Part shown: piece after piece, positions 16,860-25,449 of the stretch
Numbering within the stretch: the first letter of the stretch is position 1
How the letters are laid out: the number at the start of each line of letters is the position of its first letter
DNA from: Claveliimonas sp034178805
GTDB taxonomy: Bacteria; Bacillota; Clostridia; Lachnospirales; Lachnospiraceae
Direction of reading: 5' to 3'
Length of the DNA: 64,000 bases
Assembly: GCF_050314255.1 (NCBI RefSeq)
Contig: NZ_JBNPMZ010000003.1
Span: forward strand, 62,001 to 126,000
Notes under the pieces: model-generated
What the model was told of the DNA's origin: nothing
The model's database searches: none
What the model saw: the letters and a program-made list of their open reading frames with translations, nothing else
Made by a program: the position numbers and the translations under genes

Positions 16860-17759
16860 TTACTTCCAGTATTGCTTAACATATTTCCACGCATCTTCAC
16901 TGGATATCTGACATTTATTTATCACCTTTGTTACTGTATCCTCTTTAGACATCCCAAATTCTCTATAAGTTTCTACCAGAGTCATGATTGTACCCTCAAC
17001 TCTACCCTGCTCTATTCCTTCTGTTCTGCCCTGCTCTATTCCTTCTGTTCTGCCCTGCTCTATTCCTTCTTCCCTTGCTTTCCGCTGAACCAATATCTTT
17101 TCTTCCCACGCCTGCATATATCTTACACCTACCTCTTCACTGGATTTGATTGCTTCTATTCGCCTCTGCATGTCCTTAATCCGGTTACTCTGACAACGAT
17201 TGCTTACTTCTTCCGAGGTATGTTCTATGTAATGCAGCAATTCAACAAGTTCCTCACTGACTTCTCCAGCATTCGTACCGCGTGTATTTAAGAAAATCCT
17301 TGTCGCATCGTCTTCCAGTGATATTTCCGGTCTTTCTTTACATTTCATCTCAAAAGTATACTTATAAAGTCCTTTGCCGAATAAATCAAACGGCGTAATC
17401 ATAATAACAAAGACTTTATTCAACCTGTTGAAATCAATCTCACCTGGTTCCAGCAGCTTAACATCGATCATCGCCTGATACAGACGGCTTCTCTTCGGAA
17501 GGTTCTTCGTATCCTCTTTTTGAACCTCAGTATCATACACGACGTCGTCTGTATCCCATGCCCACACATCCAGTTTTACAAATCGTTTGAGTGGTGACGT
17601 GCGTTGCTCCTTCTCCGTATGCGGAAGATACTTTAATGCAATTTCTTTCCCCAAAACAATTTCAAGCACAGATTTTACAATTACCGGATCTTCCATAGCC
17701 TCAGCAAAAAGAAATCTGTCCAGAAGATTCAAATCCCTTAAATTTTTTCTTTTTTCCAT
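16860..17759 (-). CDS. Rpn family recombination-promoting nuclease / PD-(D/E)XK transposase-family protein
   Basis: This 299-aa protein starts with the N-terminal signature DLNLLDRFLFAEAMEDP and has the nuclease core LDVWAWDTDDVVYDTEVQ (Asp and ExQ), then RSRLYQAMIDVKLL. E. coli Rpn proteins are RecA-independent recombination-promoting endonucleases. Near the C-terminus an 8-residue unit, GIEQGRTE, is repeated three times (24-bp tandem DNA repeat at about 17005-17075). Repeat-number changes here would add or remove eight residues without a frameshift. The promoter TTGTAA-17-TATAAT lies at 17803-17775. A duplicated and deleted copy lies at 14303-14615. Confidence 0.88.
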   Translation of the reverse strand: MEKRKNLRDLNLLDRFLFAEAMEDPVIVKSVLEIVLGKEIALKYLPHTEKEQRTSPLKRFVKLDVWAWDTDDVVYDTEVQKEDTKNLPKRSRLYQAMIDVKLLEPGEIDFNRLNKVFVIMITPFDLFGKGLYKYTFEMKCKERPEISLEDDATRIFLNTRGTNAGEVSEELVELLHYIEHTSEEVSNRCQSNRIKDMQRRIEAIKSSEEVGVRYMQAWEEKILVQRKAREEGIEQGRTEGIEQGRTEGIEQGRVEGTIMTLVETYREFGMSKEDTVTKVINKCQISSEDAWKYVKQYWK

Positions 17760-17770
17760 CCTGTGTCTCC

Positions 17771-17977
17771 TTTCATTATACGAAAAATCGCAACAATTTA
17801 CAACTTTTCTTATCTGAAATGTAAAAAATTGGATACATATGAGAGATGCTCTCGATACTCTGACCGACTGTACAGTCGATTAGAAAATAAGATTTATGAG
17901 TATTATTAACCAGAATGGTCTTATCAAATCCTCAGATGAATTAAAGAAATTATATCAAAAATTTTGTTATATGTCAA
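17771..17977 (-). repeat. 207-bp direct repeat, copy 2, containing the rpn promoter
   Basis: Matches 14409-14615 at equal length. The minus-strand promoter TTGTAA (17803-17798), 17 nt, TATAAT (17780-17775) drives rpn. Hairpins formed by GAGAGATGCTCTC and CGACTGTACAGTCG lie upstream of it. Confidence 0.85.
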
Positions 17978-17985
17978 CTTTTATG

Positions 17986-18110
17986 CTGTCCAAATATCCT
18001 CTTTGCTTTCTGCACATCCACATACACCTTCCAGTATCCGGAGTGTTCATAGGCATAGTGAAAGGCATCACGCAGATTCCGCGTGATGCCAGTCTTTGAG
18101 CCATATATTT
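17986..18110 (-). pseudogene. Remnant of a second DUF3793 gene
   Basis: 17990-18040 matches the intact DUF3793 gene around 16298-16350 (codons for AAKRTFEQ and YWKVY) and 18055-18110 matches 16614-16665, with the part between deleted. The surviving GGCATCACGC/GCGTGATGCC hairpin at 18064-18090 followed by TTTC could now act as a weak terminator. Confidence 0.75.
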
Positions 18111-18121
18111 CATTTACACCA

Positions 18122-19084
18122 TTAATTATTTACTTCATTTCTATAATCCATGAACGCGTCATAGGTGTCTTCTTCCAGCTCCAGAGATTCCATGACCTGT
18201 TTTGCAATATCACTGTCTATCGCGATACAGAACATGGTAATAGACAGATAGTGATCTCCACCGTCCACATCCATAAGGAACTGAGCGCTTGGCAGATCAG
18301 ACCAGGTGAATGTCAAAGCTCTCCAGGTATAATCTCCATAGGTCACTTCTCCCACATCTTCATACCCTGTATCTCTTCCTAATTGAGATTCCACCGCTTC
18401 GTCCACCGTTCCTTTTTTCATATAGAAACCGATTCGCTGATCATCAGAGCCATCAAAGTTTTCCTGAAATTTTTCATCCTGCAGTGTAAATCCATCCGGC
18501 ACATCAAAGGAATAATATCCGTCATAGAGTTTTCCCTTTTCCTCTGCTTCTTTCTCTTCAACCTCTTCTTCCTCAGTCTCTTCTTCCTCCGTGTACTCGC
18601 CAAACACGATGCTTTCCATCATGGTTGTCACATCCTCCGAATCAATATCCAGCACATCTCCGCCGACCACACAAACCACATGAGGAATACCATTTACAAG
18701 GGTAATATAGTGATAGGAAGCTTCTGCGTTAGTTGTAACATCCATACGCATATAATCATAGGACCCCACTGTCACTTCTGTCGGATTGGAAAATACATTC
18801 GGACGTTCTTCGATATCTGTATTAATATCCTCTTTCAAAGCATCCATCGTATATTCTTCTCCCGATACATAGCCAAAGGTTTCAGCAAAGATATTTCCAA
18901 CATCGTTAGGACCGGCAATCTCTATATAATCACTGTTCGTGCTCTTGCTGCCTTCCGGTGCGATGGTAAGTACCTCCTGACTTTCAGATACCGTTACTGT
19001 ATACCCTTCTAACGGAGTCACCTCAATCACCCCGTGAGCGGATTTTACAGAAACAGGAGCCTTTGCTTCCTCATTTTCAAGCAT
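18122..19084 (-). CDS. Unrecognised two-domain protein with acidic linker
   Basis: I do not recognise the family. The 320-aa protein has two similar halves (about 10-160 and 190-320): each has a beta-rich block ending in a short helix of the type MMESIVFGEY or VMESLELEED. Between them lies a strongly acidic linker of about 20 residues, almost all E, T, V and K (about 165-187). The N-terminus shows no signal peptide even though the preceding gene encodes a lipoprotein. RBS AGGAG precedes the ATG at 19084, 26 nt after the lipoprotein stop. It is the last gene of the SPFH/TPM operon, so it probably belongs to that envelope system. Confidence 0.65.
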   Translation of the reverse strand: MLENEEAKAPVSVKSAHGVIEVTPLEGYTVTVSESQEVLTIAPEGSKSTNSDYIEIAGPNDVGNIFAETFGYVSGEEYTMDALKEDINTDIEERPNVFSNPTEVTVGSYDYMRMDVTTNAEASYHYITLVNGIPHVVCVVGGDVLDIDSEDVTTMMESIVFGEYTEEEETEEEEVEEKEAEEKGKLYDGYYSFDVPDGFTLQDEKFQENFDGSDDQRIGFYMKKGTVDEAVESQLGRDTGYEDVGEVTYGDYTWRALTFTWSDLPSAQFLMDVDGGDHYLSITMFCIAIDSDIAKQVMESLELEEDTYDAFMDYRNEVNN

Positions 19085-19110
19085 TTTCTCCTGATTATTC
19101 TTACTGTCTT

Positions 19111-20553
19111 TTATTCATCCAACCAGAGCTGTGCGCTATAGCCACCGAAATTCTCACCCGGTGAGAACCAGCACTCGAAGGATGTGTTATAGAACCGGTA
19201 ATTTCCGTCGGAATAATAATACCTGTATTCACAGCTGTTAAGATCCTTATCCAGATTCTGGTTCCACTCATCCAGCGTATAATAAGTTGACTCCATGAAA
19301 AGGTAATCCCCATCAATAAATTTTGCTCCATTATTGACATATTCAGACATCTCTGTCTCCCATGTGCGAAGATTCACTCTGCCCAAATGATACTGTTCAA
19401 AATCCTCTGTTGTATCAAAATACAGATATTCTCCGCAGATCACAGGATTATAAGAACGTACCTCTGTGATCTTCTTCTCGATCTTCTCTCCCACATGGTA
19501 AACGTGAAGCGTCTCTCCATCCGCATCATCCTGAAATACGATCCATCCGTCTCCCACCTGATACGGGTAGTACACTTCCCTGTCATCAATGATCGGTGTG
19601 ATATTCTTACCATCCAGATCCATAGAACAGTAATGATGGTTTTCATCCGTAAAATATAGTTTCCCGTCGTAGACCTGCTGATACTCTACAGCCTTATCAT
19701 ACAGAAACTCCGTCTTGTTGTTCTTTACATTAATTTTGACAATACCCAGATTTTTCTCTCCGTTTACCGTAGCATATACATATCCTTCCTCATACTGGAA
19801 GTTAGCCGGATTACAAATCTCGCCGTCAAGAAGAGCCTGCACATCATCCAGGACTACATCTGAACCGTCTTTGCTGATCTTGGCACAGGCAAGCTTTCCA
19901 TGGGCTTCATAGCCATATGCCATGTCATCTGCAACAATGGCGTAGCCGCCACTGGAAAAGGCACTCATTTTTCTCACATCTTCCTCGGTAAATTCCGGAG
20001 CAAAGTTGTAAATGCTGACCTTGGGCTCACCCGCATACTCAAACTGGTACGCCTCGTCACCCTCTCCTGCTGCTGATTTTAGAGTCAGGATGAGGATCTC
20101 GCCGTCAAAGGCTGCCGCCGCGCCGCTGTAGGATTCTGTCACCTCCGGATTCTCAAGGGTAAGCGTATAGCTGTCATTCTCTTCTGTCCACAACATCGCC
20201 AGTTCCGCTGTTCTTTCTTCCCCTTCTTCGTCCTCCTCTATCACAGAAAAAGCACAGTTCCCTGTCTCCCATCCTGTGAAAGAGATCGTAGCAAGCATGT
20301 CGTATCCCAGCAGTTCCTTACAGTCCTCACTGGTCAGCGTTCCCAGATCATCCGTTGTCATAGACGTACACTTCCACTGACCTACGATGTCGCCCGCCTC
20401 ATGTGCCGGTTTCTCCGGCTCAGCCTCCTCTTCTGATTCCTTTTCTTCCTTTGCCGTATCTTCCTTCGGTGCTTCTTTCTTGTCAGAACCGCAGGCACAC
20501 AGGCCAAGCACCATCGACAATACCAATAATACTGTCAACAGTTTTCTTTTCAT
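19111..20553 (-). CDS. Lipoprotein with C-terminal beta-propeller-like repeats
   Basis: The signal peptide ends in a lipobox (LGLCACG; Cys21 probable lipid site) followed by a Glu/Lys-rich linker (about 25-50). Residues 55-190 form a beta-rich domain resembling small-molecule or glycan binding lipoprotein domains; residues about 215-440 hold repeated blocks such as YVYATVNGEKN, LYFTDENHHYCSMDLDGKN and YLYFDTTE, as in DUF5050-type beta-propellers. It should sit on the outer face of the membrane. The ATG at 20553 has GGAGG 9 nt upstream. Located in the SPFH/zinc-ribbon/TPM operon, it could be the outside sensor or partner of that complex. Exact role unknown. Confidence 0.75.
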   Translation of the reverse strand: MKRKLLTVLLVLSMVLGLCACGSDKKEAPKEDTAKEEKESEEEAEPEKPAHEAGDIVGQWKCTSMTTDDLGTLTSEDCKELLGYDMLATISFTGWETGNCAFSVIEEDEEGEERTAELAMLWTEENDSYTLTLENPEVTESYSGAAAAFDGEILILTLKSAAGEGDEAYQFEYAGEPKVSIYNFAPEFTEEDVRKMSAFSSGGYAIVADDMAYGYEAHGKLACAKISKDGSDVVLDDVQALLDGEICNPANFQYEEGYVYATVNGEKNLGIVKINVKNNKTEFLYDKAVEYQQVYDGKLYFTDENHHYCSMDLDGKNITPIIDDREVYYPYQVGDGWIVFQDDADGETLHVYHVGEKIEKKITEVRSYNPVICGEYLYFDTTEDFEQYHLGRVNLRTWETEMSEYVNNGAKFIDGDYLFMESTYYTLDEWNQNLDKDLNSCEYRYYYSDGNYRFYNTSFECWFSPGENFGGYSAQLWLDE

Positions 20554-20573
20554 AAACAACTTCCTCCCTTCTG

Positions 20574-21839
20574 TCAGAATTTTCCTCCACTTCCTCCATG
20601 CGTCGTTCCGGAAGAGCTGGTATGAGTACTGCTTCCTCCGCTGTCCTCTTTTACAATTTTTCTTTGTGTCACGGTCTTATTCACCAAGCGATCCCAGTTA
20701 GCAGTCAAGATCATGCTTCCCGGCACAGCATAATCACGCGCATTCGTCTTTCTTACGACTGATTTCAGGCTTGCCTTCTTCTTCGTGCCGAGAATAAATG
20801 CAATCACAATTCCGATCAGCACAGAGATGGGAATCATAACCGGAGAAATGGTACCTTTGGGGAGATTTCCCTTATCATAAGGTTCTCCGGACTTTGCCTG
20901 TGTAATAAATTCATCACAGAGCGTAGCATATTTTGTAAATGCCTCGCTGTAAAACCCGTCACTGAGCAACGGGGTAAATTTGTCAGCCATGTAGTCCATG
21001 CCTGCATCGGTGAATGCGGTAATTCCATAGCCACAGGTACTCATATGCCAGTCACGTTCCTCCATGCTGATAAGCAACAGGATACCGTCCCTGTTTTCTC
21101 CGAATCCATAACCGTTATAATCATAGAAATCATCGGCGTATTCCATGGCTGTTCTGCCTTGTAAACTGTCCGTCGTCACCACCACGACATCACACTGCTG
21201 CCGCTCACTGATCTCGTCAAGCATTGCCAGAAGCTCTTCTTCTTCGGAATCGGTCAGAAGGTCTCCGTTATCCACCAGACGCGACTGAAGTCGTTCAGTA
21301 GGAATGCCGCCTGCCTCCGGCTCTTCAGCCTCTGCCTGAGCCTCAGCCTGAGCAGCCTCCAATGCAGCTTTATCCATGACGATTCCTGTTTTTACTTCCA
21401 GTATCTCCTGTGCCTTATCCAGATAAGCGTCTACAGCCTCATCATAATATCCGTAATAATCATATTCCGCCCACAGTGCGTCCTCATCTTCAACCGTAAT
21501 AAGATCTACCGCACTTCCGGACTTATACAAGTACCACTCCTGATCCTCCGTACTCTCGATCAGCATGATTCCGTCCGCTTCTCCGAAGCATCCCTGATAG
21601 ATCTGCTCAGAATAAGCCACTGTTCCCTGTCCTCCGGTTGACTCTGTCAGCAGGATGCTCACAGTGAACCCATAAGTATCTGAAATCACAGATGCCTTCG
21701 CATTCAATTCCGGTATAAAACCGGTCACACATCCCCGCTGATCGATTATATAGAGCATACTGTCAACGGCTGATACCGGAAGCACCATAAGGAGCGCCAG
21801 GAGAACTGTTAAAAATATTGATACGATCCGTTTCTTCAT
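20574..21839 (-). CDS. TPM-domain membrane protein, long form (YdjH/YgcG-like), cassette A
   Basis: Signal peptide (1-24), a first TPM-like region (about 25-135), an Ala/Glu-rich linker (about 155-175, QAEAQAEAEEPEAG), then a clear TPM domain (about 185-310; LVDNGDLLTDSEEEELLAMLDE, DFYDYNGYGFGENRDGILLLIS), a membrane helix (about 330-350) and a short cytoplasmic part ending in a Ser/Gly-rich tail (HGGSGGKF). The paralogue at 29684 lacks the first TPM-like region. In B. subtilis the TPM protein YdjH works with YdjG and YdjI in a membrane complex linked to PspA. The gene lies 13 nt after the zinc-ribbon gene. Confidence 0.85.
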   Translation of the reverse strand: MKKRIVSIFLTVLLALLMVLPVSAVDSMLYIIDQRGCVTGFIPELNAKASVISDTYGFTVSILLTESTGGQGTVAYSEQIYQGCFGEADGIMLIESTEDQEWYLYKSGSAVDLITVEDEDALWAEYDYYGYYDEAVDAYLDKAQEILEVKTGIVMDKAALEAAQAEAQAEAEEPEAGGIPTERLQSRLVDNGDLLTDSEEEELLAMLDEISERQQCDVVVVTTDSLQGRTAMEYADDFYDYNGYGFGENRDGILLLISMEERDWHMSTCGYGITAFTDAGMDYMADKFTPLLSDGFYSEAFTKYATLCDEFITQAKSGEPYDKGNLPKGTISPVMIPISVLIGIVIAFILGTKKKASLKSVVRKTNARDYAVPGSMILTANWDRLVNKTVTQRKIVKEDSGGSSTHTSSSGTTHGGSGGKF

Positions 21840-21852
21840 CTATATGTCCCTC

Positions 21853-22965
21853 CTAAAACAGCAGCAGCCTTATCCACAGCAGAGCATAGATAAGTGCTCC
21901 GATGATTACGCCTCTTGCCGTAACATATTTCCAGAATGCTCCGTTATCCGCCGGAAGGTCTCCTACCATCTTACCGGTCTGTCCATTCATGGCAAAGATA
22001 TATTTCTCACCCTTCCATGTAGTATTCAGGATCCATACCGGATACAGCGCATACAGGTACCGCGCATTGTAGATGTTCACATTACTCTCTACCGGTGTCA
22101 CAGAATGATATCCCGTCACTGTATCTTCAAATGACTGCTGCGCACTTTTTTTGATCCGCTCCTTTGCCCGCACCAGTCGTTCTTCCATGTCCACATCGTA
22201 GCGGTCAGCCACGTATCCTGCCAGATAGGCTGGCTGGAACGGTACTGCTTCCGAAAAGTCATACGGCTCAATAGATTCCATCAGATCATCATCCATCTTT
22301 CTGGAACCATCTGCGGGGATATGCTCAAAACGGATGCCTCCGGATCTCTTCACCTGATAATGTTCATGCTCCGTGTATTCAATATCTCCGCTTTCCCATA
22401 CCTGCACACGCTCCGCACTATATGTAATATCTGCCTTTGTATCTGCATCAAACAACCAGAACGGCACATACACACCCTTGATCTCATCAATATGGTTCTC
22501 CTGCTTAAACACCTTCGGCAGGAACTTCTTTCCATGCAGGTGCTTATGATAAGCCTCCTTTGCAGCCTTCTTATCCAGCTTGAAGGGGATGATATAGTCC
22601 GGCTTCAGATCTCCTGAGAACTGTCCCTTCATAACCACACGGTTCCCGCAGAACGGACAGCTTGTAGCTCCGGTATTCTCATCTGCCACGATCTCGCCGC
22701 CACAGGATTCGCAGGCATATACCCTCATGCCGTTTGTCTCGCCTTCACTCCACTGTCCATCACTGGCTGCCTGCCAGTTCACATCATCCGAAGCACTTCC
22801 GCCCGGTGCATTTTCTGCACCGTCCTGTTTTCCCTGCTGCGTCTGCTGGAATTCTTCAATGCTCATCTCTGTATCACAGTACGGACATTTCATCTTCTGG
22901 CTCTTACTGTCAAATTCCATGGCACCACCACAGGCCGGACATTTATATTCCATTATGTCAGACAT
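21853..22965 (-). CDS. Double zinc-ribbon membrane protein (YdjG-like), cassette A
   Basis: The 370-aa protein starts with a zinc ribbon (CPACGGAMEF...CPYCDTEM), followed by a Gln/Gly/Ala linker and a second ribbon (CESCGGEIVAD...CPFCGNRV). The rest is a conserved domain (KPDYIIPFKLDKKAAKEAYHKHL; YVPFWLFDADTKADITYSAERV; YPVWILNTTWKGEKY) that ends in one hydrophobic segment (VIIGALIYALLWIRLLLF), so it is probably a tail-anchored protein with the ribbons in the cytoplasm. A close paralogue is encoded at 30524. It resembles B. subtilis YdjG and ends 13 nt before the TPM gene. Confidence 0.85.
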   Translation of the reverse strand: MSDIMEYKCPACGGAMEFDSKSQKMKCPYCDTEMSIEEFQQTQQGKQDGAENAPGGSASDDVNWQAASDGQWSEGETNGMRVYACESCGGEIVADENTGATSCPFCGNRVVMKGQFSGDLKPDYIIPFKLDKKAAKEAYHKHLHGKKFLPKVFKQENHIDEIKGVYVPFWLFDADTKADITYSAERVQVWESGDIEYTEHEHYQVKRSGGIRFEHIPADGSRKMDDDLMESIEPYDFSEAVPFQPAYLAGYVADRYDVDMEERLVRAKERIKKSAQQSFEDTVTGYHSVTPVESNVNIYNARYLYALYPVWILNTTWKGEKYIFAMNGQTGKMVGDLPADNGAFWKYVTARGVIIGALIYALLWIRLLLF

Positions 22966-22986
22966 AGCTTTCTCCTTTCCTGCATG

Positions 22987-23928
22987 CTAGCAGATATCAT
23001 TTATATCAAAAGGATCTCCGCACTGTGGGCAGAATTTCGGAATATTATTAGGATCTTCCGGAACCCACCCGCACTTGTCACATCGAACCATTCTTCTTTG
23101 TTGCTGCATGCCCTGCTGCATTCCCTGGTTCATCCCATTCATCTGCTGACCGTACATTCCGTTATTCATCATGCCGCCCTGCATTCCCTGATTCATTCCA
23201 TTCATCTGCTGACCGTACATTCCGCCATTCATCATGCCGCCCTGCATTCCCTGATTCATCCCATTCATCTGCTGGCCATACATTCCGTTATTCATCATAC
23301 TGCCCTGCATTCCCTGATTCATTCCGCCCATGGGCTGAGCACAGCCGGTAAGAGCTGCCACGATCTGATTTCCTGTATTTTCCATCATCATCATCTTGTT
23401 ACGGTCACTATCCTCAATAGAAAATGTATTGAGCTGGAAGTCCATGTCGTCAAACCACGGAGAGTTTACTCCGATCTTGATCCAGTAATCATAGGAATAT
23501 TTGTATCTCGGCGGATTGTAGCTTCTCATATTACCGTCATTGTCCTCATACTGCTCTTCATCACAATCCTGCTTAATCTCCAGTCTGCAGCTGGTTATCT
23601 GGGAAAGTGAAACAATATCCGGATTGGTATCAACACTCATTCTGGTAGCAATTGCGAACTGTCCCTTTGTATCGTCAACAAAAACATGATAGCGTTCTCC
23701 TGCCAGATCCCTGGTAATCTGGAAATTTTTTACCTTTGCTTTGTTGGCTTCACGGTAAGCCAACTGCTCTTTAATAGATGCGACGGTGCTGTGGCGGCGC
23801 TCTTCAAACCACGGGGAAAGCTTCTTTGCACATTCTTTACAGAGGTTACCGTCATCCAGCTTCCGGTTACCAAGCATTCCTATCTTTTCTCCACAAATAT
23901 CACAGTATTTCTTATCAAATAATCCCAT
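22987..23928 (-). CDS. DUF4428 protein with Met/Gln/Asn/Gly tandem repeats and C-terminal zinc ribbon
   Basis: An N-terminal zinc ribbon (CDICGEKIGMLG...LCKECAKKL) is characteristic of DUF4428. A PH-like or GRAM-like middle part (about 50-190) follows. Residues about 200-275 hold three 21-residue repeats built on GMNQGMQGGMMNNGMYGQQ, encoded by 63-bp tandem DNA repeats at about 23115-23330, then a second zinc ribbon (CDKCGWVPED...CPQCGDPF) at the C-terminus. That final ribbon is nearly the same as the one ending the SPFH protein just upstream. It is present only in cassette A, 19 nt after the SPFH gene. The repeat section probably is flexible and low-complexity. Function unknown. Confidence 0.8.
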   Translation of the reverse strand: MGLFDKKYCDICGEKIGMLGNRKLDDGNLCKECAKKLSPWFEERRHSTVASIKEQLAYREANKAKVKNFQITRDLAGERYHVFVDDTKGQFAIATRMSVDTNPDIVSLSQITSCRLEIKQDCDEEQYEDNDGNMRSYNPPRYKYSYDYWIKIGVNSPWFDDMDFQLNTFSIEDSDRNKMMMMENTGNQIVAALTGCAQPMGGMNQGMQGSMMNNGMYGQQMNGMNQGMQGGMMNGGMYGQQMNGMNQGMQGGMMNNGMYGQQMNGMNQGMQQGMQQQRRMVRCDKCGWVPEDPNNIPKFCPQCGDPFDINDIC

Positions 23929-23947
23929 ATTCTTTTCCTCCTTTTGC

Positions 23948-25369
23948 TTATACTATGTCGTTCTCATTAAAAGGATCTCCGCACTCCGGACAGAATCTCG
24001 GTGGATTCTTCGGATCTGCAGGCTCCCATCCGCACTTGTCACAGCGGTATAATGGCGCTCCTGCCGGTTTCTTTGCTCCGCATTCCGTGCAGAACTTTCC
24101 TTTATTGACTGCTCCACAGGAACAGGTCCAGCCTTCCTCAGTCGGTTTCGGAGAACCACACTCCGGACAGAATTTACCGGTAACCGTTGCACCGCAGGAG
24201 CATTTCCATGCATCTGCCTTCACTGGTTCCGGCTTTTTAGCCCCACACTCCGGACAGAATTTGCCGGTTGCTGTTGCCCCACAGGAACACTTCCACCCTG
24301 CCGGAACCGCTGCTGCAGGTGCAGCCTGTTGCTTCATCTGCTGTGCCTGCTGCATCTGTTGCTGCTGACCCATGGCAAACAGATTCTGTGCATTTATGCC
24401 GCCTGCCTGCTGAGCCATTCCCATTCCCATAAATCCCATCATAGCTCCGTTTGGATTATTTGCCGCTGATTTCATTGCCTCAGACTGTGCTCCAACCAGT
24501 GTTGCTGCTGCCATAGTAGGATCTCGCATGATGGCTGCCCTCTGTGCCTGCTTGATCATCTCTGCATCCTCTTCCGGAAGTGTGATCGGATTCATCGCAA
24601 TAGACACAACAGAAAGTCCTCTAAGTTCTACCCATTTTTTTGTCAGTGCCTCGTTCATTGCCTCTGAAAGCTCTTCCGCATGTCCCGGAAGTGCACTCGG
24701 GCGGATCTGAAGCTCAGAAATTTTTGCAAATGCCGGCTGGAGAGCACTGATAAATTCCGTCTTTAACTGACTCTCAATCTCTTCCCGATTATATTCCTGC
24801 TCCACATTTCCGCACACGTTCGTATAGAACAGAAGCGGGTTGGTAATTTTGTAGGAATAAACGCCGGAACACCTTACAGATACATCAATATCCAGACCGA
24901 TATTGCGGTCTACTACCCGGAACGGAATCGGATTCGGTGTGCCGAATTTATTATCGATCAGTTCCTTTGTATTAAAGTAATACACCCGCTGATCTTTCCC
25001 GGTATCTCCTCCATACGTAAAACGCTTACCTATGGTCCTAAAAGTTGCTTTAATACTGTCTCCCAGGTCTCCTGCAAAGATACTTGGTTCTGTAGATGTG
25101 TTATATGTATATTCACCGGGTTCAGCACACACTTCAACAATCTTTCCCTGTTCTACGATCATCATGCACTGTCCGTCTGCCACAGCAATGCCGGAACCGT
25201 TGGAGATAATATTGTCATTCCCTTTCGTATTGGACGAACGTCCTGTGATCCGTTTCTGCCCTTTTTTCACCATTACATCTTTGTCCAGCGCTTCGCAGTA
25301 GAAAAATTCTTTCCACTGATCTGCCATTGCACCGCCAAATGCTCCCATTCCTGCTTTGATAAGTCCCAT
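23948..25369 (-). CDS. SPFH-domain protein with four C-terminal zinc ribbons (YdjI-like), cassette A
   Basis: Residues about 1-290 form the SPFH/virion-core-like domain (MGLIKAGMGAFGGAMADQWK; IAVADGQCMMIVEQGKI; RVVDRNIGLDIDVSVRCSGVYSYK). A Met/Ala/Gln-rich stretch follows, then four zinc ribbons: three of WKCSCGA...FCPECG type and a last YRCDKCGWEP...FCPECGDPF. The paralogue at 31603 differs by roughly 20 residues over the first 345 by eye but has only two ribbons. B. subtilis YdjI is the closest functional reference: a cytoplasmic SPFH protein acting with membrane proteins YdjG and YdjH. The gene begins 80 nt after the lone receiver gene and heads cassette A. Confidence 0.85.
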   Translation of the reverse strand: MGLIKAGMGAFGGAMADQWKEFFYCEALDKDVMVKKGQKRITGRSSNTKGNDNIISNGSGIAVADGQCMMIVEQGKIVEVCAEPGEYTYNTSTEPSIFAGDLGDSIKATFRTIGKRFTYGGDTGKDQRVYYFNTKELIDNKFGTPNPIPFRVVDRNIGLDIDVSVRCSGVYSYKITNPLLFYTNVCGNVEQEYNREEIESQLKTEFISALQPAFAKISELQIRPSALPGHAEELSEAMNEALTKKWVELRGLSVVSIAMNPITLPEEDAEMIKQAQRAAIMRDPTMAAATLVGAQSEAMKSAANNPNGAMMGFMGMGMAQQAGGINAQNLFAMGQQQQMQQAQQMKQQAAPAAAVPAGWKCSCGATATGKFCPECGAKKPEPVKADAWKCSCGATVTGKFCPECGSPKPTEEGWTCSCGAVNKGKFCTECGAKKPAGAPLYRCDKCGWEPADPKNPPRFCPECGDPFNENDIV

Positions 25370-25449
25370 AACTTATCCTCCTTTCGATTTCACTTTGTTC
25401 GTTTTATCCGTATTTCCCGTACTCTTATTCCGTGAATCTGCATCCTTAC

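Noticed and set aside
14303..18110. Insertion sequence or integron
   Set aside because: The 207-bp repeats are direct copies of an rpn promoter region, without terminal inverted repeats or target-site duplications that I can find.
18122..20553. Frameshift splitting one lipoprotein gene in two
   Set aside because: The second gene has its own AGGAG and ATG after a TAA, and the first protein ends naturally; the two do not align as one known protein.
22984..23610. Plus-strand frame with repeated HSLIHPIHLL peptides
   Set aside because: It is the antisense shadow of the 63-bp repeats in the DUF4428 gene.
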